Positions 48,804-61,750 are shown, counted from the stretch's first letter. The stretch is DNA of 64,000 nucleotides from Phyllostachys edulis (GCA_036346405.1 CM070562.1:72559482-72623481), one strand, 5' to 3'. Program-made: numbers and translations. Notes: generated by a model from the sequence alone, not told the origin.

Positions 48804-50110
48804 TAACCAAATTTGATTGGACATATTATATTCTCTCTCCTACTCTCCACAGATGGTATACAATAACCAAGCACGAATCTCAAAATGTATTGTGTGGCAC
48901 AGATAGTATGTGTACATCTCATACATGTGGTAAAACCACACTGTTTTTCGTGCCCTGTTGTCGCGAGCCTTAAGAGGATCCTTCCTCCAGGCGACGGAGG
49001 CCCAAGGCGCACTGTATCAGGGGGTCCGGCACTCCTAGTTGACACAGTCCGCTGTACACCGGAGGACCCACGCCTGGCGGCCGCAGAGGATCCTGGCCGC
49101 TGTTAAGGTGGGGCCGACATACTGTTGACACGTCAGGCAGTACACTATTGTACGAACACACAAAAGCAAGCCGCAACAGTGACGCTCCTTGTGCTGAAAA
49201 CGCCGCCGGACTTGGCCCTCTCAACAACTCGCTGCCAAATGGGACACCAAAACACCGGTTTTCAGAAGAGTAGCTGACGATGATGAGCTCCCTGATCTCA
49301 TTTAGACTTTGCAGATAAGTGAGCCTAGTATGATGTAAGCATTGCCTCCATGCTTCTCCCGAAAGGAACGATGCAATGCTCGTCTCGGCAAAGCGTTAGA
49401 CATCGATTTGCTAGTCCATATTGATCCAAAGTGGAGCAATAGCCTTTTGATTTGGTTGCTGTTTAGCCAAGCATCACCATCAGTTTCAAGTCACAACCAA
49501 CCCCTTTTCAGCTATCACATACGCTTTTTTTTTTTAACTTTGGAGAGTTCCGTGCACTACATTTTGCGTGCAACGGTGCAAGGTATACTATATGGTCGGT
49601 GACTAACGAAGTACAGATGTGATGTTAAAACATAATCTATCTAGAGACTAGATGCTGGAGGGGCAGCGACTTTTTCGCGGGTTTTTCCGATTCGGCGGAA
49701 GGTATATTTAGTTGGACGGCAGTGCACGCCGCTGCCAAGGAATGGCCGAATAGTAGCTAGGATGGATGGAGCGAAGTGAGAACGATGGATGACGCTGTCT
49801 GGGCCTGCGTGCCGAGCCCAAGTCCTCTCGCGATCCATCCTCTTGAGTCTTGACGAAACGTGTGCGTAGCGAATTCTATATCCTGATCCCTCCAACCGTG
49901 TCGCTCGAGCGCAATGGCACGTAAACGCAAGCGCTCTAGTTTAACCGATTTATTCTTTGCCACGTACGTACTACTGTGTTCTCGAGAGAGCCCACGTACT
50001 AGCACTTGTAAGAGGACACGACACATTAATTTTTTTAAATAACATTATTTTAATTACTAATTACAAAATTAAATAGTCAATTTTTTTTCGACAAAAATAG
50101 CATCCCATCG
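48804..50110. other. Stretch without a recognised gene
   Basis: No frame with family support. It ends in an AT-rich tract (50025-50110) preceding the duplicated TATA region of PMD gene B. Confidence 0.3.
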
Positions 50111-50154
50111 TTATTTCATCTGACGATAAGAAGGTGAACAGTACTCTATTGGCA

Positions 50155-50418
50155 AATAAAATGCCAACAAGAGCCAGCTATAAAAACCCCGATTTTCTCC
50201 TCACCCTCTTGTCGTCAGATAAAATGGCGACAGGGACTAGTTATAAAAACCCCGATTCCCCCCACCCCATCTCATTCCAGCCGAGAGAAATAGAGGAGAA
50301 AAGAGAAGAGGGAGGAAAAAGGAGAGGAGGAGAGGAGAAAAACTGTGTGACGAAGTTGTGCTTGTTTGTAGCGGAGGAGAGAGAAGGATAAGCAGATACT
50401 GTCACCTACTTCGCAGGT
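50155..50418 (+). promoter_or_regulatory. Duplicated core promoter and leader of PMD gene B
   Basis: The block ATAAAATG(C/G)C(A/G)ACA.G..CTA/GTTATAAAAACCCCGATT occurs twice, giving two TATAAAAA boxes at about 50179 and 50241. A GAGAGGAGA purine-rich leader follows, ending at ACTTCGCAG|GTAAATA (50418), a plausible first-exon donor. Confidence 0.55.
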
Positions 50419-50571
50419 AAATATTTTTAAACTTTGTAATTTAATTCAAAACCCTGGTAAGTTAGCAAATAAAACTAGTGACGTGGAATTAATTTCTTTA
50501 CATCATTTTTGTTGTACTGGAGCCTGTGGTAGTTTAGATCATTTTTATATGGGAAATAATTTTGAAATACT

Positions 50572-51035
50572 GAAAATAGCAAAGTGGCACTAAAAATTAA
50601 TAAAAAAAATCCAGAGTAGCTAAATAGGGTGTGTAGATCCTGATTAAAATGTTCAGAGCTTCAATTCTATTCTCATTTTTGTACGGTAAATATTTTGTAA
50701 ATGTCGAGATACCTTTTAAACTGCGAAAATAGCAAGATGTCTCTAAAAATTCTGTAAAAAATCCAAAGTAGCTAAATAGGGTGTATAGAGCCTGATTAAA
50801 ATATTTACAGCTTCAATTATGCTCTCATTTTTTCACGGTAAATATTTTGTATATGCCAAGAATACCTTTTAAACTGCGAAAATAGCAAGATGGTTCTAAA
50901 AATTCTGTAAAAATTCCAGAGTAGCTAAACAGGGTGTGTATAGCTTGATTAAAATATTCCTAGCTTCAGTTATGTTCTCATTTTTGCATGATAAATATTT
51001 TATATATGCCGAGATAATCTTTTAAATATGTCACA
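50572..51035 (+). repeat. 153-bp tandem repeat, three copies, in the leader intron
   Basis: Copies start near 50572, 50725 and 50878 with GAAAATAGCAA. Each contains a TAGCTAAA(T/C)AGGGTGTGTAGA-like word, CTGATTAAAAT, AGCTTCA and GTAAATATTTTGTA. The repeats are AT-rich and lie between the leader exon and the first PMD-B coding-like exon. Confidence 0.85.
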
Positions 51036-51844
51036 TCTTAAATTTTAGGTGGCCCTAGGAGACGTTGCGCAGTGCCATACGAGCTGCTTGACCAGGCCAT
51101 TGCCATGACTCACCGTAGTTGTCTCAGTACCATCCTCCTGTAGGAGGGCGAGCGACCCATTGAGCTTAGTGCGTTGCGGCCGCGTATGCCCATGAGGACA
51201 TGGAGGGTGGACCCGCGTTGCGGCCACGTATGCCCACGAGGACATGTTGGGTTCCGCGGTATGTATAGTTCTGACCTTCGTGTAGTAAAATTTGGTCTGA
51301 CTTGTATGGGTGGACTCACATATGTTCTTAATCCTTTTGACACAGGTTGAGAGTGACAAACCTCCTTCTACTAGCTAGGATGGTGGAGGCAACGTGGGAG
51401 AACGAGGAGGACATCGTCGCCAGGGTGTCTACATCGAGGCAGTTTCTGTACGATCGGTGCCTCCTAACGGCATTGGTTGTCGATGGAGGCCAGAGATGAC
51501 GCCGATGGTTCAGGACGTGGGCTACAGACTGGGTTTCCCCATGGCAGCGTACGACGTCTCAGACACATGGTGCATGGAGATCCTCGTGAGGTTCCAGGGG
51601 TTGCTGTTGGCCAACGCCGGCTATAGGGAGTTCTCCAGTATGCATGGGCCGACGCTGAAGTGGATCAACTAGTTCGACGTAAGTATTTTTAACTCTTGTG
51701 TTTCTGCTTTAATTCCTTTGTTCAACTTAGTGATGTGTCCCTGTCTTCTTTCAGCCGGCTACCCTAGAATTGGACGCACCCGAGTACGTAGTGAGGAGGT
51801 ACTTTGAGGTATACTTGCTGCGGCTCTTCGGGTGGGTCATATTC

Positions 51845-54800
51845 TGTGACATCCCAAATTTCTGAAGTTAAAAATCCTTTTGAGTAGTTTAGGCCTTTGG
51901 AAAATTCACCGAAGTTTTATTTGAATTTTAATCAAGCTTAATATGGAACACCATTGGCCCCGCCCGTCAGCCGCAGCAACGCCATTGCCACGCGAACTCG
52001 CCCGAGCCACCCTTGTGAAGTGATACGGGTAGGCTACGATAACTACAATTAAAAAATTCTACCACGTAAACCAGGAAGGCAAGCAAGAAGATGATCACAG
52101 ATCATTACCACCAGACGCGCAGAGCAGCGGAAGAAGAGTTGGAGTAGTCTGGCCCAACATAGAGCGCGTCGATGTAGTGGTCGTAGTCAATCGGCCAGCG
52201 TCCTCGCGAGTCGATCGTCTCCTCCAGCAACCTCTCAGTTCCTTATGAAGATCGCGGATCGTCCTCGAGCACAACAGCAACCGCAGTAGCGCCTCTACGG
52301 TATTCACATGTCCAGGGAAGGAATAACCGTACGCCGGTGTGCTAGCACCAAGTCGCACGGCAGAGCTCTCAAGAAGATGGCGGCTAGGGTTTCGGTGGAG
52401 CAACTCACGTCTATCACCTTCCCCGATAGCCTCAAGCATCTCCTTATATAGTGCCCATGACGGATCCTATACGAACATGTTTTGTTCCAACCTGTTAAGT
52501 AGGTGACCCGTTAGGTTTATGTGCAGTCAGTTGTGACTCAGAAACCTTTTTCGATCACGAGTCGTTAGCGGTTCCTAGTAGAACATAACGATTCCCGAAT
52601 ACACACAAATTATATCGGACGAATCTTAATGCAATACGATCCACGACCAGGTCCTCATCACTTATGACCAGGTCATATCTCTATATGACCAATTCGTATT
52701 TGGTCACAACCAGTTCGTAACTCCTTACGACCAGGTTTCGACCACTCTGTGATTACGTTCGACCGATCTCGACCACCAGTATCTCCATACGACCGGTCAG
52801 AATGGCGATCGAACTAAGCGACCTACTCGTGTATTCTCCCTTTGCCACACGATATCTGGTTGAACTCCAGGTGAGATATTATGTCATCCATGTATTGTTC
52901 AATACTTTCTCGATCGAGTGTCGGATAACCTTATGCGGTCGAACTCTTCGACCACCAATGGTATGGTCATGCACTTTCTTTATCCGACCACTTCGAGGGG
53001 CCCGGAGATATCTCTCCTGTTATGTTAGGAGGGGCAAATTCTATATCTAACCAGTCACATCCCTCCGTATGTTTCATACCATACCCGAAAGCTACCTTTA
53101 TAACTACTCAGTTACGAGTAGCGTTTGGCAACTCCTAAGAGTACTATTACACATGTAGGGAACCATGCTGATCTCAGGTCTAAGGATTATACATCATTAT
53201 TACTTGAGACCAACTAATGATACATAGAATCATAACAATCTCAATAGTGTCTCAAGGTGGGTTTATACAACCCCATGTTCTCTAACATGTGTTCACATTA
53301 TCGATTCGATATCCCTATGTTCATGACCGGTGAAACATGGTCATCAATCAATACATGTGCTGGTAGTAGAGTCACTGCTGTTTCGACCAGTGACATCCGG
53401 CTAGAGATACATTTAGAAGGACATCATGTAAGTTAAAGAGTTTCACCAACAAGTCACATACTTGTTAATCTTCATAACCAATGATTCATTCAAGGAATAG
53501 AATAACATTTATTCAATAACTCATAAAACATAGACGTGATACAATCATCTCTATGATTACCTCTAGGGCATATCACCAATACCTCGCTAACCTGTGGGCC
53601 CCACCGAGACACTGTTCATCGTCTCCGAATCGGTTGAGATTTGGACTCCACCGCCACGTGGACCTCCTTCGACATGCACACTCCGGACACTCCTAGGCCG
53701 CCGCATATAAAAGGAGGGGTAACCCTCGCTCTCCGCAACCCAACCCTAGCCGCCTTAGCGCCGGAGCAAAACCCTAGCCGCCGAAAAAGCTCAGAGAAGC
53801 AAAGCCGCCGCCACAACTCCGACAAGCCATTGCTTCGCTGCCAGAGCCACTCGAGCTTCGTTGTTTTCACCCTCGGCATCGCAAGGAGCTGAGCTACATT
53901 TCGGACGCCTTCATCTCGCAGAAGCATCGCTGGAACACCAATCCCGAGAGCCCGAGCTCTCATCGCCGCTTCAACCTGGCCGTCAGTCACCACAGTCGCC
54001 GCCTTGCACTAGTGAGCACATCTTCATGATCCTCGTCGCATTCTCTACCCAATGCACGCCTTCACCGCCGACGAGAAGCCACCATTCGCTGGAACCTTTG
54101 GAACCCGAGCCCTCACCATCGTTTAGTCAGTGTGGCTATCCACGCAGCGCCGTGTCAGCCGCCACGTTAGCCTTTGCGCCTACGTGTCGCCTGGTGTCAT
54201 CCTCGTCATCGCTGCGTCAGCGCGTGTGTGTCAGATCCAAACCCTAAAACAAATCCAAACTTTGATAGATCTGTTCCACTATGAGCCATCCCTATGCCAT
54301 GTGGGTCCCACCTATTAGGAGCACTGTTCCGTAGACCTATAAGCCATAGACCCATGAACCAGGTTCGTGGAGGTCTATAGACCCTAGGCCCACATGTCAG
54401 CCTCTATTATTTTTCCTGGTTTTTTCTTTCAATTTTGAAATCAGGGCTGACATCATAAATAGGGATTTCCAGTAGAAAAGCAATTTAGGAAAATCCAGAA
54501 ATTCAGTTTTGTTATTTTCTTTAGGGTTTAGATCTTCCAAAAGCTTGTTCTTCCTCATACGAACTCCGATTGAGCTCATTCAAATTTCTAAATTCATCTA
54601 AATTCAAGCTCTATTTTTTTGAGATTTTTATTATTTTTTGGAGTTTGGTTTCTCTCAATTTTATATTTATTTTGTTTATTTGCGTCGTTTGTGAGTAGAC
54701 GTTGATACTTCGGGGAATTTTGAGGAAGGAGAAGTTGATCAAGACCAATACCAATACCAAGATCTATTTCAAGGCACCTTTGACCATGTTGAACCCAGTT

Positions 54801-56146
54801 TTCCAAAGTTACTTTGGTTCAAATTATTGCATTTACTTTAAGTATTTATTTAAACGCTTTGGGATTAGTTACTCATCCAAAGTGTTTATATCCACCTTGC
54901 CTATTGTAATGTCATGATCTTTGTCACCCTAGCTTGGTTAATTATTTAGTTGGTATTATTATAGCACCAGCGTGGGTTGGTTAGATACGAGTAGTTTGCT
55001 TAGCTATGCAACAAGTCATCTATATCATTTGAGTTGTAAATATAAATTTGACTAAGTGGTTATGGAACTTTGTGTAAAACTGTGTGTTGTGTGATATTAC
55101 TCATTGATGGCATGTGTTGTACTTAACCAACAACATGGGAAAAGATTTAGACCTTTTAGTAAGCTATGGAGTCTTGACATTGATTACTCAGGGAGGTAGT
55201 TTAAGCTGTGTGCCAGGGTGGAAGTGTGTTTCTGTACTCTGTGTGACGATTCACATTTATGAGCGGTTCGCCATCTTCAGGTCCAACGATGTGCGACGGG
55301 CTAACTTTCTGTGTGAGGGTTGGTGCTGACAGTAAAACACATCGGAAATATCAATTGTTGATATGAAATCGCGGAAAGGTTTTGTTATGATTAGTGCTAG
55401 CTACATTGATTATATCGTGTGGGTAAAGTGTACTACCTCTCCAGAGTGTTAAACAATCTATTCTAATAACCGTGTCTGCGATCATGGACATGCTCGGGGA
55501 TTTCACACGAGGGGTAGATTTTCATAAAAACAATTGGAAAGGGATAGCTGTGTGATTTAACTCATATGGTTGTGTGAAAGAATTTGATTAAGCTTTGTGT
55601 CCTTTGTGAAAAAAATGTTAAACTATTATTGTTTATTTGTTTTGAATTACGCTTGTAACCTATTAATTGTATTCAATCGCAAATGTTGCTTTCTTACAAA
55701 ATAACCACAGAAGCCATGTACTTTGTAATAAGCCATCATCTATAATTGCATTCTGTGGTACAACTTGTTGAGTACTCAGAGTACTCATTCTTGCTGCAAT
55801 GGTTCAGCTGAAGTGGAGGAATCGTCACTGCCTTCGAGGAGAAGTTCTATGAGGTTGCTGATCGTTAGGTCTTAATCTCGGTCGGTTGTCTGTGGCGAGT
55901 CGATGGGTTTCCACTGGAATTGCTTTTGTTCCGCTGCTGCTTATTTAATTACTGTCAACCCTACGCGGCTTAATAAGTGTAAACTCGATCATATGGTCAA
56001 AACTGCTATTTGCTATTCAAGTTAATCATTTATTCTATTATTCGCCTTGTGTGGATCGATATCCATCTATGTTGTGTGCACTAGCGTGATTTTAGACTAG
56101 TGCGTTATACACAGAGGGTCTAGAATTGTATTTTTGGGTCTTGACA
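51845..56146 (+). mobile_element. Solo LTR 'D' inside a PMD-B exon
   Basis: Starts TGTGACATCCCAAATTTC and ends TTTTGGGTCTTGACA. The flanks are TATTC (51840-51844) and TGTTC (56147-56151), a 5-bp duplication with one difference. It carries the family motif ACTTGTTGAGTACTCAGAGT followed by ACTCATTC at 55763-55790, and an internal CATATAAAAGG TATA box at about 53705. Its own sequence is about 2.73 kb without the nested LTR E, close to the length of LTR A. It has far fewer GACCTCC heptamers than A-C. Confidence 0.85.
52016..53581 (-). mobile_element. Copia-type solo LTR 'E' nested in LTR D
   Basis: Read on the minus strand it begins TATTGGTGATATGCCCTAGA and ends CCGTATCACTTCA. The flanks are CCTTG (52011-52015) and CCTCG (53582-53586), again one mismatch. 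GGTGATATGCCCTAGAGG at the start is the signature of the Angela/Maximus-like copia LTRs of grasses. Length 1566 bp. No coding region or primer-binding site is present. Confidence 0.75.
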
Positions 56147-56918
56147 TGTTCCTAGAGTCCCACGGCGACTGCGTGGACAAGCACATGATCCGCTACGCAT
56201 GGGAGCTGGCGGACGTGGAGGTGGACACGATCCCGTTGTATGCCTAGGGCTTGACGGTGCTATGTGCGACGTACCACAGCTTGTGCAGCATGTGCCACTG
56301 GGTTTGGGACAACTCCATCATATCCGGATGCCTACTGCTCATTTAGTTGTGGTCCTTCGAGCGTTTCCAGATCGGACGAATGTTGTTGCACCTGAGAGCC
56401 TACACTGATGCGATGTACGCCGCCGATGACCCTGTGGACCGGTCGACAATGGGTATGGTGTGGTGTCGCCGACATGTAAGTTTTTTTGAACCTTTAGTCC
56501 TTTTCGTAATGTAATTTAATTGCACGTGCTAAGTTTTTATTGTTCTATTCCACAAGTCACCTTCACTCCGATCACTACGTATGCGTCCTACCCAAACTAC
56601 ATTGCGATATTCAATCAATTGACGAATGCCCGCGTTATCTAGACGTTGTACACTGCCAATAGGGTGTCAGCGAGCGTACCTGAGGCTTGTCCATCCAGTG
56701 CACGCGAGACTGGTAGTACTGGTACGCGCAGAAGTCCTTGGTGCACGACATCTTCGTGGAGGAGAACCATGTGCACCGGGTGATGTGCCAGTTCGGTCTA
56801 TGATAGGAGTTCCCAATGCCCTGGGGGCCGCGGCCCGTGGGTTCCACCAAACGTTCATGAGTAAGTTCACGTTTTATGTCTATCGTAGTCTTTCCCTTAC
56901 TGACTTACGAATTTGTCA

Positions 56919-56968
56919 TTTTGTCTTCCAAAGGTACACCAGGAAGGGTGTACCTTTGGAAGACAAAA
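56919..56968. repeat. Perfect 22-bp inverted repeat with 6-nt loop
   Basis: Arms TTTTGTCTTCCAAAGGTACA plus CC, and GGTGTACCTTTGGAAGACAA plus AA, are exact complements around the loop AGGAAG. The right arm is in the PMD-B reading frame (RKGVPLEDK) and ends exactly where the large insertion begins. The left arm includes the splice-acceptor-like CCAAAG. Confidence 0.9.
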
Positions 56969-57683
56969 CGATAAATCAGTTATCCGGTTTATTCAGAACT
57001 ATTCGGAATTAAAATAGGATACAACCGAAGAACTATCCGACGACTATCCGAGTTTTTTCGGCTCCGTGAGTCGCAAAGACACGCACAGATCGTCCCAGCG
57101 GCCGCGCCCATGGTCCGCCCAAAACCCAAATCGCTCATCGACAGTCTCACTCTCACCGCATAGCTCCGAGCTCCCAAATCGCAACCCTACCTCACCCGCT
57201 CACCGCACCGTCGCCGCCGCCGCCCCTCCCCTCCTGCGGTCCCTCCTCTCCTCCTCACTTCCTCAGCTGGTCACCGCGCCCTCCCCCTCCGCGGCTTCGC
57301 CTCCCACCTCCCTCGCTCCCGCCTCCCTCCTCCCTCGCCACCGCCGCCTCCTTCCTCCCTCGCCGCTGCCTCCCTCCTCCCTCCCTCACCTCCCTCCTCA
57401 TCTCTGCCTCCCCCCACCCCCACCCGCGCCCTCCGCCCTGCAGCCGCCATCCTCCGTCAGCCAGAGCCGCCGCCTCCAAATCCCGTCTTGCGTTAAACGA
57501 CTTGACGGATTCCCAATATCTGAGAACAACCCCGTGGCAAGCTTGCGTCGCGTCTCAAGGGCGGTTCGATTATGGAGGCGATTTGGTCGACCGGTAGTGG
57601 GAGAGTCGTGCTTCATGGCAGTGAGCCGTGGAAGCGATGTTGTGTTGGTGAACTGGCTGGTACATCTCTTGGGAGCCAGAAGT

Positions 57684-59007
57684 ATGGCGCTCGGTGCTCG
57701 CCTCCTCCTTGGTCTCGTGCTGCTCGCCATCCTCCTCCAGCTCTACCGCCTCAGGAAGCCAGTGTGTTCTCTATTTGTTTTCCCCCAAATCAATTTTGCA
57801 CTGCCTTGAATTTGATACATCTTAAGCGTATGAGCTAGAGCTCGCGTGTTGTTTAATCTACGGAAGCTGCATTGACTCTTGCAACCAATTCAGAGCCAAA
57901 ATGTACAATAACCTTCCTTATTGGTTAGATGTATCCAAGTGCTAAGACCTTGATCTATAGCATATCTGTGGTATACTACAATTTGCAAATTAGATGAGTT
58001 TTGTAGTGAAAACAAAGGGATGCTAACTGTGTAATGGACTTTTAATCACGGCTTCTCCGAGTTATAGCTTTGTGATTTAAGAAACATTGCCATTTTTTAG
58101 CTCTGTAACTTCCTGAGGTTGTAACACCCTTATCTCTTCTCACCTCTGGACAGTGGAGGAGTTGTCGATATACAACGGAACGGGTGAGGGGTTGCCCATA
58201 CTACTTAGGATTTTGGGGTATTCACACTTCTCTCTCGTATATCTTTATTTCTCTTGCATATTTTTACTATTGTAGAAGCTAGGATCTTTCAAGTGGCAAG
58301 CCATGTTCAAAGTCCCCCCCTGTTGTTCACACATTATGATACCTTAGTTTGTTGTTTCAATAGAAAAGAAGTTCAATCTGTTTGGTTGTGAATGCGAATT
58401 CAAATATACCTACACATTGTTTAAGTTTTATGCATGGTGGATTCACTTAATTCCATTATCTTGTCTTGGTCATTCAACTGCTTGGCCATTACCTTCCTTT
58501 TGTTTGGTAATGCAGCTCAGTGTTTGATGTCACAAAAGGAAGGTCAAATTATGGTCCTAGAGGAGGTTATCATCACTTTGCTGGCAGGTTACCATCTTAT
58601 ACTTGTAATTCTATTGTTGTAAACTGTATGTATAAGATTGTAGTTGTTTGTGTTGCACTTCTACAGCACTAGTGTATTTCCATGTTAAGTTATTGTTATT
58701 GAGTCTGGACGTAAATAATGTATGCACAATCTCTTGCTAGAAACTTGAGGAGGTTCTACTTCTGTGAGGTTAATAGATTCCAAAATGTCATAACAGGCCT
58801 GAAAGCACTATTTGAATTGTTTGTGTCATACAATTCATTTTCACTAGGAATATGAAATAAGCTATTCAACTTTTGGCCCACTTTAAATTTTTGACAAACT
58901 TCAAAGAGCATATTTTATTTTCCTTGAATTTTTTCACATGCTGATATTAAAACAACATTTCCATAACAGAGATGCATCATGAGCATTTGTTTTTGGAAAT
59001 TTTACAG
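57684..59007 (+). pseudogene. Truncated cytochrome-b5-fold (MAPR/neuferricin-like) gene
   Basis: Exon 1 (57684-57761) encodes a signal anchor MALGARLLLGLVLLAILLQL. Exon 2 (58144-58217) encodes LWTVEELSIYNGTGEGLPIL. Exon 3 (58516-58587) encodes SVFDVTKGRSNYGPRGGYHH. Exon 4 (58970-59007) encodes RDAS, stop, AFVFGNFTG. This is the heme/steroid-binding b5-like domain of plant MAPR4/neuferricin-type proteins (At4g14965-like). Defects: the expected arginine codon in exon 4 is TGA (58980), the exon 2 acceptor reads CAC instead of CAG, and no later exons follow. The family is a membrane-associated heme-binding group; this copy is dead or was captured by the surrounding element. A GC-rich upstream frame (57066-57680) is unrelated in appearance. 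Confidence 0.75.
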
Positions 59008-60207
59008 GTAAGGTTGTACATATGATTGCTATTTAGTTACATTTAGTAAATCAGTTAGGTAAACATGAATTGATGTTAGCTGTATTGAGCTAAATTTCGG
59101 GACCTCCTTGATCTTCATCTAATTTATGATATGATTGCTACTCATATTGCTTGTTGCATTTTAGAATGTTGATTTATATGTTTACATAATTTCACCATTT
59201 CAAACGCCAAGTTGGTGTTGTATTATCGTATTATAGTTGTCTGCAGAGAATGACCTATGCTGCTGGACTTCATTAATCATTGTTGCTCTTGATGTTTGTA
59301 ATGGTGATAATGCTTGACTCATTTCTTCTCAAATATGGTTCATTTGGATCTTACAATGCCCTTTTTCACATTTTACATAATATGGTTATTTTTTTTGCTC
59401 AAACATTATCTCTTTCCATATCTAAACTCTGTTCTTTATCCGCTATCCGTGCTATTCCAAAACATTTTTAACTTGAAAGAAATGCCTGTTTCAAGCACTG
59501 TATAGAACTAGGAAGATAAGAAATACCATATCTTACTCTTGAGTCTTGACATATTTACTTACAAGTTGGTTATCAAACTGCTTTTTCTTGACATGTTTGG
59601 TGGACTTGCTCTTCAGTAGGTGCACACAAAAAATTGAAGGGCCCTTTTCCATTCATGTTCTTATAATCTTATCATTGAGGACATTCTACTTTTGTTAATG
59701 GGGGAGTTCTTTTGTTGGTCATATATTTCCCTCCCTTCGATTGGTTAGGAGCTATTGAACAGTTTGACAAGGCAAATGGTGACAAAGAGGGATTTTCCAC
59801 AATATGCAACAGTTTGACAAAGCTTTCTTCTGTAGAATATTGTCTGACAAGCCTTGCTGCTATTTTCCTAATTTTTACCTTAAAAGTTTTGTTTTACTAG
59901 TTGTAATACATGTTGATTACTATGCAGAATTGTAGATACACAAATAAAAGAATTAAATGATGTTAGTTCTCCATCCTCCTCGTGTGCCAAATTACAGGCC
60001 ATACTTTAATATCCACACACATTACAACTGGTCATATTCAATGTTTGATCTCCTGTGTGATTGTAAGCTAGTGGTTTTGTTGGGCTACCTAGTTTTTGAA
60101 AGTATTTAAAAGGCCAGTTTGATTCTTTTCTTGGGATGAATCTTGGGCAATGTACTCTTTTGTCCTAAATCCTAATTGAAGGACAGTAGGGGAGAACCCT
60201 ACAGCAC

Positions 60208-60210
60208 AAC

Positions 60211-60243
<33 letters not shown>
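60208..60243. repeat. (AC)n microsatellite
   Basis: An AC dinucleotide run broken by one or two AAAC interruptions. Confidence 0.9.
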
Positions 60244-60299
60244 AACAAATTTACAACCCTTGCCAAGGGGAAAACAAAACAGAAGAGGAAAGGTACTTA

Positions 60300-61750
60300 C
60301 ACTACTACAGGAAGCCTCATCACAGACGGTTCGGAACCATCATCACAGACGGTTTCCGAACCGTCTATATTTGTTGGTCTGTGATATGAGTAGGTTATCA
60401 CGAGCGGTTCAAAACCGTCAGTGATCGCACTATCCTGAGCGGTTTTTGTTGAAACCGTCAGTGAAGGCTATTATCACGAGCGGTTTTCATCAAAACCGCT
60501 CGATCGAGAATATCACAAACGGTTTTCATTAAAACCGTCAGGAAACTATTATCCGAGCGGTTCTTGTTCGTAACCGTCTATGATAAGTTTTCACGAGCGG
60601 TTCTTGTTTAGAACCGTCTGTGATAGCCTTTTTCTGCGGCAAAAAAACCGAAAACTACTAAAACTTGGAGGCCGTTTAGAGGCCCTAAACGACCTTTTTG
60701 GGGTTTTCACTTTTTGAGACCTCGCGAAGATAATATGATCTTGACTTATGGATTTTCGGATTGAGCGTTTCGTTAGCTTTCCAACAAGCCAAAGAACGTC
60801 GCAATCGGAGTTCGTATGCAAAAGTTATGATGATTTTACCGAGCGGTCGCGATCTACCATCCATATTTTTGCCCAAACCAAACAACTCAACATGAACTAC
60901 ACACATCACAAAGTAGCATCACCCACATCACAAGAGCATCAACTCAAGAATCCACATCACAAAGCAAAGGGGAGTAGAGAGTGAGGTCGTGGGAGGCCGG
61001 GCGACAAAGTGGAGGAGGCCAAGGCGATCGGTCGTGGAAGGCCGGTGGACGACGAGGTCGGGCGAGGTGGAGGAGGCCGGGGTGATGGTTCGGATGAGGT
61101 CGGTGACGATGAGGCCGGACGAGTTGGAGGAGGCATGGTGACAAGCTCGGCGGAGGCCAAGAGCGACAAGCTCGGCGGAGGCCGGGCGCAAGGTGTGAGG
61201 AGGAGAAATGGCAAAGGAGGAGAAATGGCAGAGGAGGAGATGGAGGAGGAGAGACCGTAGAGGAGGAGATGGAGGTTATATAAAGCGAGTTTGGCGACCG
61301 CCCATTATGTTCAAATTTTCGTTTCGCCTAACAATCGAGATCGGTTCTTGTTAAGAACCGTCAGTGATAGCACCTATCCTGACGGTTTTTAATAGAACCG
61401 TCAGGACACTGAGGCCTCCAGGCGGCGAGTCGGCGGAGGCGGCGCGGTCTTGGCGAGAGGAAGCGAGGATATCACAAACGGTTCTTAATTAGAACCGCTC
61501 AGTGATAACTAATTATCCTGAGCGGTTCTTATTGAGAACCGTCAGGTATTTATCACTGAGCGGTTCTTATTGAGAACCGTATGTGATTGGTGATTATCAC
61601 TGAGCGGTTCTAAATAAGAACCGTCTGTGATAGGCCTCAGAGCGGCGATCTTGGGGCGGCGTCGGCCATGAGTTGAACAGACCCAACACAGACGGTTCCA
61701 AAGGAACCGTCTGTGATGGGGCGTCTACTATAGCCTGTTTTGTAGTAGTG
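60300..61750. mobile_element. Non-autonomous CACTA (En/Spm) transposon, 1451 bp
   Basis: Begins CACTACTACAGGAAGC and ends TTTTGTAGTAGTG, flanked by TTA on both sides (60297-60299 and 61751-61753). Both subterminal regions contain many copies of an imperfect palindrome, typically GAGCGGTTCTTATTGAGAAC followed by CGTC, and its shorter form ACGGTTC/GAACCGT. The middle (60640-61300) is a GC-rich purine tract with no transposase; the open frame there is compositional. Confidence 0.92.

Noticed and set aside
56969..56976. 8-bp target duplication for the hAT-like insertion
   Set aside because: The 8 bases after the right end (GGGTTGAG, 62716-62723) are not found at the left border, so no duplication can be claimed.
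57066..57680. Proline/serine-rich plus-strand frame before the MAPR-like exon 1
   Set aside because: CCTCC-type low-complexity DNA with no family motif. The frame passes through the real ATG region only by chance.
61009..61260. Glycine/glutamate-rich frame inside the CACTA element
   Set aside because: Encoded by a purine-rich GAGG/GGCGGAGG repeat tract; no transposase similarity.
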